Assembly (NCBI GenBank): GCA_038214535.1
Contig: JBBQRS010000090.1
Location: forward strand, 1-19,473
Length of the DNA: 19,473 nt
Source: JBBQRS01 sp038214535
GTDB lineage: Bacteria; Chloroflexota; Anaerolineae; CG2-30-64-16
Reading direction: 5' to 3'
How positions within the stretch are numbered: position 1 is the stretch's first letter; each line of letters opens with the position of its first letter. This document shows, piece after piece, positions 16,009 through 19,473 of this stretch. The position numbers and the translations under genes were made by a program. The notes beneath the pieces are model-generated. The model was not told the DNA's origin. It worked only from the letters and a program-made list of their open reading frames with translations, and ran no database searches.

Positions 16009-18069
16009 ATGCGCGTGAAATTCCCGTTTTTTATCCTGCTGCTCATGTTGGCGCTCGCGGCTTGCCAGAACGCTCCGGCCATCCCGGCGACGCCGCCTGT
16101 CGTCAACGAAGGCGCGACGACAGCCGTCCTGAATGTCAACGCGCTGCCTGAGGGCGCGCAAATCCTGGTGAACGGCGTCGTCGAAGGCGCGTCACCGCTC
16201 ACGCTGGAGCTGGCGCCCGGCGTCTACACGCTGACGGCGAGTCTGGCCGGCTATGCATCATCGGAAGATACGCTCACACTGGAGGCCGGCCAGGAGGCGA
16301 TTTATGCGCCCGAGCTGGCCGATATCGCGTCGCCCGTGGTGGAACTGATCACCGACCGGACGGAGGTAGGGTGGAACGATACGCTGACCGTGAAGGTATC
16401 GGCGACGGATAATGCGGGGCCGGTGCGCCTCGAACTGCTGCTCGGTGACGAATCGCTCGCGTTGATTGATGAAGGTGAGTTCGCGACGACGCTCATTCCG
16501 GCGGACACGCCGGGGATGACGCCGGGTCGCGAGATTGCCCTGCGCGCGCGGGCGACAGATGGCAGCGGCAATATCGGGGAGGCGACCGTCCGGTTGCGGG
16601 TTGGCGATGAGAGCCTCGCGGCTGCGGCGGCGACGCTCGAACCTGCGCCGGCGGAGCTGGTTGCCGCGACGACTGTGACGCCGGAGTCAAGACCTATCAT
16701 CGGGCCGGGCGTTACGACCACCGTGACCGAGACTGTCCACTACGAGGTGACCGAAATCACCTTGCCGACATACCCGTATGCCGAGCATCTTTCTAAGACC
16801 ACCGATCCGCTGATGGGCGACTATCCGGTCATTGTGCTGGATCGGGCTGCCTATGAAACGACGCCGCAGACCCCTGCGCCTGTGCTCTACCGTTTGTTGA
16901 CGCTGGAGAACAGTTATCTGAAGCTCCAGTTCTTGCCCGACCTCGGCGGGCGGTTGTATGGCGTCACGTTCAAACCGACCGGCAACGAGGAAATGTACCA
17001 AAATCCGGTCGTCAAGCCCACGGTCTGGGGCCCCGGCAGCCCACCCGCCCCTCAGGGCGCGAACTGGTGGCCTGCCGTCGGCGGCATGGAGTGGGGCTTC
17101 CCGGTAGACGAGCACGGCTACGAGTTCGGAACCCAGTGGGGTTTCGACAATGTGACCACGCCGGATGGCGGCGTCATGGTGAGCCTCTTCACGCGCGATC
17201 CGAAGTTGCCGCACATCGTGGTAGATATTACCCTCGAACCGGATCAGGCATTCTTTACGATGCGCATCCGCATCATCAACCCCTGGTCTGAGGCGTTTCG
17301 GCTCAAATGGTGGCACACGGCCGCGCTGGCCCCCGGCCCTGAGAACACGGTGAGTGAAAACCTGCGCTTCATCTGGCCGGCCCAACGTGTGAGCATCCAC
17401 AGCACCGGCGACCTCGCGTTGGAGGCCGGGCAAGCGTTGAACTGGCCGAACGACGCCGGTCGGGATCTGAGCCGCCTGGGCGAGTGGTCGTCCTATCTGG
17501 GGCTGTTTCAGCTTCCGGCGGCGCAAGGGGGCTTCGCTGCGGTTTATGATCCGTCCGTCAATGAGGGGATGGTCCGCACATACCCGCCGGAGACGGCCAA
17601 GGGCGCGAAATTCTTCTCGGCGGGGTGGCAGCAAGCGCTCGATCCGGGCTTGTGGACGGACAACGGGTCGCGCTACGTGGAGATGCAGGGCGGCCTGATG
17701 CCCACGTATGCCGATTGGTACGATCTCGGCCCCGGCGAGGAAGTTGATTGGACGGAAACGTGGTATCCCGTAGCGGGCATCGGCGACGTGACTTACGCGG
17801 GTGCGGACGCGGCGGTGCGCGTGGAGGCCCGCGGCAAGCGGCTCAGCCTGGGCGCGTTTCCCACGCAACCCTTCGAGGGCGATCTCAAGGTGTCCCTCGA
17901 AGGCGCGGAGATTCTCAGCCTACCGCTGCAAATCTCGCCGGAAAAGCCTTTCGTGCAGGAGTTCGATTACAGCGGCGGCGCGGTGCGCGACGGAGATATT
18001 GTCGTGTCGCTGGTTAACCGGCAGGGCGCGAAGATCCTCGAGTATCGCGGCAAGATCACGCTTCAGTGA
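16009..18069 (+). CDS. PEGA and DUF5107 domain lipoprotein
   Basis: A 686-residue predicted lipoprotein. The signal peptide ends in the lipobox LAAC (C19). Residues about 39-98 are a PEGA domain (VLNVNALPEGAQILVNG ... LELAPGVYTLTASLAGY), about 108-198 an Ig-like beta domain (SPVVELITDRTEV...), then a low-complexity Ala/Thr/Pro linker, and about 255-600 a DUF5107 domain with FLPDLGGRLYGVTFKPTGNEEMYQNP and EWGFPVDEHGYEFGTQWGF. DUF5107 has a galactose-mutarotase/beta-sandwich fold and is often found beside carbohydrate-active enzymes; it may bind or act on glycans. A C-terminal beta domain ends the protein. The start is well supported by GGAGG 9 nt upstream and a near-consensus promoter. It is monocistronic; a tRNA promoter begins 8 nt after its stop. 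Confidence 0.87.
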   Translation: MRVKFPFFILLLMLALAACQNAPAIPATPPVVNEGATTAVLNVNALPEGAQILVNGVVEGASPLTLELAPGVYTLTASLAGYASSEDTLTLEAGQEAIYAPELADIASPVVELITDRTEVGWNDTLTVKVSATDNAGPVRLELLLGDESLALIDEGEFATTLIPADTPGMTPGREIALRARATDGSGNIGEATVRLRVGDESLAAAAATLEPAPAELVAATTVTPESRPIIGPGVTTTVTETVHYEVTEITLPTYPYAEHLSKTTDPLMGDYPVIVLDRAAYETTPQTPAPVLYRLLTLENSYLKLQFLPDLGGRLYGVTFKPTGNEEMYQNPVVKPTVWGPGSPPAPQGANWWPAVGGMEWGFPVDEHGYEFGTQWGFDNVTTPDGGVMVSLFTRDPKLPHIVVDITLEPDQAFFTMRIRIINPWSEAFRLKWWHTAALAPGPENTVSENLRFIWPAQRVSIHSTGDLALEAGQALNWPNDAGRDLSRLGEWSSYLGLFQLPAAQGGFAAVYDPSVNEGMVRTYPPETAKGAKFFSAGWQQALDPGLWTDNGSRYVEMQGGLMPTYADWYDLGPGEEVDWTETWYPVAGIGDVTYAGADAAVRVEARGKRLSLGAFPTQPFEGDLKVSLEGAEILSLPLQISPEKPFVQEFDYSGGAVRDGDIVVSLVNRQGAKILEYRGKITLQ

Positions 18070-18076
18070 TCTGCTT

Positions 18077-18105
18077 TTGACGCCCCGGATGGAATCGGCT
18101 ATACT
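18077..18105 (+). promoter_or_regulatory. tRNA-Pro promoter
   Basis: TTGACG at 18077-18082 and TATACT at 18100-18105 are separated by exactly 17 nt, 10 nt upstream of the tRNA-Pro. Both boxes match 5/6. It starts 8 nt after the stop of the preceding lipoprotein gene and may also drive the two following tRNAs. Confidence 0.75.
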
Positions 18106-18115
18106 GCGAGCAGTT

Positions 18116-18306
<191 letters not shown>

Positions 18307-18378
18307 GCGGGTGTAGCTCAGCGGTAGAGCCCCTGCCTTCCAAGCAGGATGTCGTGGGTTCGAATCCCATCACCCGCT
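18307..18378 (+). tRNA. tRNA-Gly (anticodon UCC)
   Basis: A 72-nt cloverleaf: acceptor GCGGGTG/CACCCGC, D-arm GCTCAGCGGTAGAGC, anticodon arm CCTGC-CTTCCAA-GCAGG with anticodon TCC, T-arm GTGGG-TTCGAAT-CCCAT, discriminator T. CCA is not encoded (CTT follows). Confidence 0.95.
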
Positions 18379-18387
18379 CTTTTCAGA

Positions 18388-18460
18388 GGGTCCCTAGCTC
18401 AGCGGTTAGAGCGGCCGGCTCATAACCGGTTGGTCCTCGGTTCGAATCCGGGGGGACCCA
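18388..18460 (+). tRNA. tRNA with CAU anticodon (elongator Met, or Ile2)
   Basis: A 73-nt cloverleaf: acceptor GGGTCCC/GGGACCC, D-arm GCTCAGCGGTTAGAGC, anticodon arm GCCGG-CTCATAA-CCGGT with anticodon CAT, T-arm CTCGG-TTCGAAT-CCGGG, discriminator A. The acceptor's first pair is matched and the anticodon stem lacks the three G-C pairs of initiators, so it is not the initiator. Elongator Met or lysidine-modified Ile2 cannot be separated by eye. It lies 9 nt after tRNA-Gly; CCA is not encoded. Confidence 0.92.
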
Positions 18461-18471
18461 TATTGCTGGTG

Positions 18472-18918
18472 CTAACGGTCCCCTCGCAGCTCCGCCTCCC
18501 TCCGTGCTCCAATCGCGTTGAGCGCCGGGCGGGCTTCCTCGTACATGGGGGTGGCGAACAACCCGCAGGCCCGATCCATGTAGGGCAGCAGGCTGGCAGA
18601 GAGAATCAGCAGTTGCTCGTCGGTCTCCTCGGTCAACTCCGGCATCAGGTGCACGCCTCCGCTCAGATGCTCCACTACCACTGCCAGATCAAACCATTCG
18701 TTTTCGGTGGCCTTAAGCGGCGCTCCCTGCGGACCAAGCGCCACGAAAACGTCATCATTGTCCCGCATTACCAGGATGCGGCCGCACGATGGCGACTCGA
18801 GCACCACCGTCCAGTTGCCCGAATTGTCATATTCGCGGAGGCCGATGGTGGCGAACTGATAGCGCTCGAACAAATAGCGGAAGTTGTCGTATACGATTAG
18901 GTCTGGTCGGGTTGTCAT
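18472..18918 (-). CDS. Hypothetical protein, 148 residues, family not recognised
   Basis: The product has balanced soluble-protein composition: acidic and hydrophobic, no signal peptide, no transmembrane helix. Visible features are a beta-rich N-terminal half (LIVYDNFRYLFERYQFATIGLREYDN, then GNWTVVLESPSCGRILVMRDNDDVFVALGPQG) and a helical C-terminal half (WFDLAVVVEHLSGG ... EETDEQLLILSASLLPYM). The alternating pattern of strands resembles small cytoplasmic immunity- or regulator-like proteins, but no motif identifies it. ATG at 18918 has only a distant GGGAG. It is convergent with the tRNA cluster, its stop being 11 nt from the last tRNA. A weak promoter lies at 18990-19018. Confidence 0.72.
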   Translation of the reverse strand: MTTRPDLIVYDNFRYLFERYQFATIGLREYDNSGNWTVVLESPSCGRILVMRDNDDVFVALGPQGAPLKATENEWFDLAVVVEHLSGGVHLMPELTEETDEQLLILSASLLPYMDRACGLFATPMYEEARPALNAIGARREAELRGDR

Positions 18919-19241
18919 GCTGCTGTCGCATCTCCCAGGGTCGGCTGTCAGCGCAGCCTGGCATTCAGTCGGAAGTGTACTCAGGCCTAATAGTAGCTGA
19001 GCCCGCTAGAGCCGACAAGGCTAAACCTCACAATTGCCAGCCGCCCGCCAAAAGCTGCTGGTTCGACGATGCCTCGCGCCCGAAGCTGTGGTATCATGGG
19101 CCAATGGCTATGGGGGATTCGTAGGCATGCTGCGATGCAGGCAATTTGCCCATAGCAATGCGATTAATGCGTATGGGATCTTCCATGCCTGGGCGAAGCA
19201 GCGTGGTACAGTGATTCTCAATCCATCTCAGGAGGTGTCAC
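18919..19241. other. 323-nt intergenic region between divergent genes, with a possible leader structure
   Basis: It holds a weak minus-strand promoter at 18990-19018 (below), an extended -10-like TGGTATCAT at 19089-19097 on the plus strand, an 8-bp inverted repeat GCTATGGG (19107-19114) with CCCATAGC (19149-19156), and a direct repeat AATGCG at 19157-19162 and 19166-19171. Short ORFs here have no protein character. No clear -35 box was found for the DUF2795 gene. Confidence 0.4.
18990..19018 (-). promoter_or_regulatory. Weak candidate promoter of the 148-residue hypothetical gene
   Basis: On the minus strand TTGTCG (19018..19013) and TACTAT (18995..18990), each a 4/6 match, are 17 nt apart. 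The start of transcription would be about 65 nt from the ATG at 18918. Confidence 0.3.
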
Positions 19242-19436
19242 ATGGCAAAAGCGAATCCCATTCAGTTGGCGAAGTCCCTTAAGGGTACCAAGTACCCCGC
19301 CTCAAAGGCCGATCTGGTGAAGGCTGCCAAGGCGAACAAGGCTGACGAGAGCATTTCGGCGCTCGTGGGCCGCCTGCCCGAGCAGAGCTACGCCCGTCCA
19401 ACCGATGTAGCGGCCGCAGTCAAAGCGCTTTCGTAA
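19242..19436 (+). CDS. DUF2795 domain protein, 64 residues
   Basis: A small, basic, soluble protein that occupies nearly the whole DUF2795 domain. Features: ANPIQLAKSLKGTKYPASKADLVK, a spacer rich in Lys/Ala (AAKANKADESISALVGRLPEQSY), then RPTDVAAAVKALS. DUF2795 proteins are short helical proteins with the recurring 'YPASKxDLVxxAxxxxA...LxxLPxxxYxxxxxVxxAV' pattern, seen in full here; no reaction is established for them. The Shine-Dalgarno is perfect (AGGAGGT at 19230-19236, 5 nt from the ATG), so the start is secure and expression is probably high. No -35/-10 pair was clear, but a 5' leader with an inverted repeat precedes it. Confidence 0.88.
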   Translation: MAKANPIQLAKSLKGTKYPASKADLVKAAKANKADESISALVGRLPEQSYARPTDVAAAVKALS

Positions 19437-19473
19437 CGCAAGACGGCTTGCATCGTTGAGCCGAATATACAAA

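Noticed and set aside
16687..17868. Minus-strand ORF of 393 codons antisense to the PEGA-DUF5107 gene
   Set aside because: GC-rich antisense open frame, Arg/His/Gly-rich; the sense gene has promoter, Shine-Dalgarno and domains.
19034..19282. Plus-strand ORF of 82 codons over the DUF2795 leader
   Set aside because: It overlaps the DUF2795 start in another frame, has no Shine-Dalgarno and no recognisable protein character.

Overview
The window is GC-rich and gene-dense, and most genes lie on the minus strand. The gene families suggest a member of the Chloroflexota, probably of the Anaerolineae type. They include a very large MalT/AfsR-type STAND regulator with a BTAD domain, lipoproteins with Thr/Pro-rich linkers and bacterial SH3 domains, a PEGA-DUF5107 lipoprotein, a DUF5317-like membrane protein, an M28 peptidase with a C-terminal helical domain, and a DUF2795 protein. 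This assignment is by family content only; the window has no rRNA or other phylogenetic marker.

Layout: (1) 1-3906, minus strand: a STAND-TPR-SARP regulator, then a promoter-like site with two direct GTTCATAG repeats placed 8 bp from a TATAAA box, then a 40-residue hydrophobic peptide gene with a strong Shine-Dalgarno that no standard ORF cut-off would keep, then the start of a DUF5317-like membrane protein cut by the window edge. I read this as one regulator-peptide-membrane protein module, and it is the most interesting thing here. (2) 4012-5091, minus: a JAMM/M67 metalloprotease and a glyoxalase II-like metallo-beta-lactamase-fold hydrolase, 21 nt apart. (3) 5202-9990, minus: an SH3b lipoprotein with its own sigma-70-type promoter, a membrane-anchored clan GH-A glycosidase-like protein and a GT39-like membrane glycosyltransferase whose start codon overlaps the glycosidase stop. 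This is an envelope/polysaccharide block. (4) 10268-15822, minus: a tightly overlapping operon of M28 peptidase, PHP phosphoesterase, TtcA-like tRNA thiolase, inositol monophosphatase-family enzyme and TPR membrane protein. It ends at a cluster of 28-bp inverted and direct repeats. (5) 16009-18069, plus: a PEGA-DUF5107 lipoprotein driven by a promoter divergent from that operon. (6) 18077-18460, plus: a near-consensus promoter and tRNA-Pro(UGG), tRNA-Gly(UCC) and tRNA-Met/Ile(CAU), none with an encoded CCA. (7) 18472-19436: an unrecognised 148-residue protein (minus) and a DUF2795 protein (plus) with a perfect Shine-Dalgarno.

How the parts work together: the regulator's C-terminal winged helix plus BTAD is the SARP architecture. 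SARPs bind direct repeats just upstream of the -10 box, and the repeat found directly downstream of the regulator gene has that geometry. The regulator is therefore inferred to switch on the peptide and the DUF5317 gene. The peptide could be a membrane component or a secreted signal sensed by the regulator's TPR region; that last step is speculation. The other blocks look like housekeeping and envelope functions with conventional -35/-10 promoters at 17-bp spacing.
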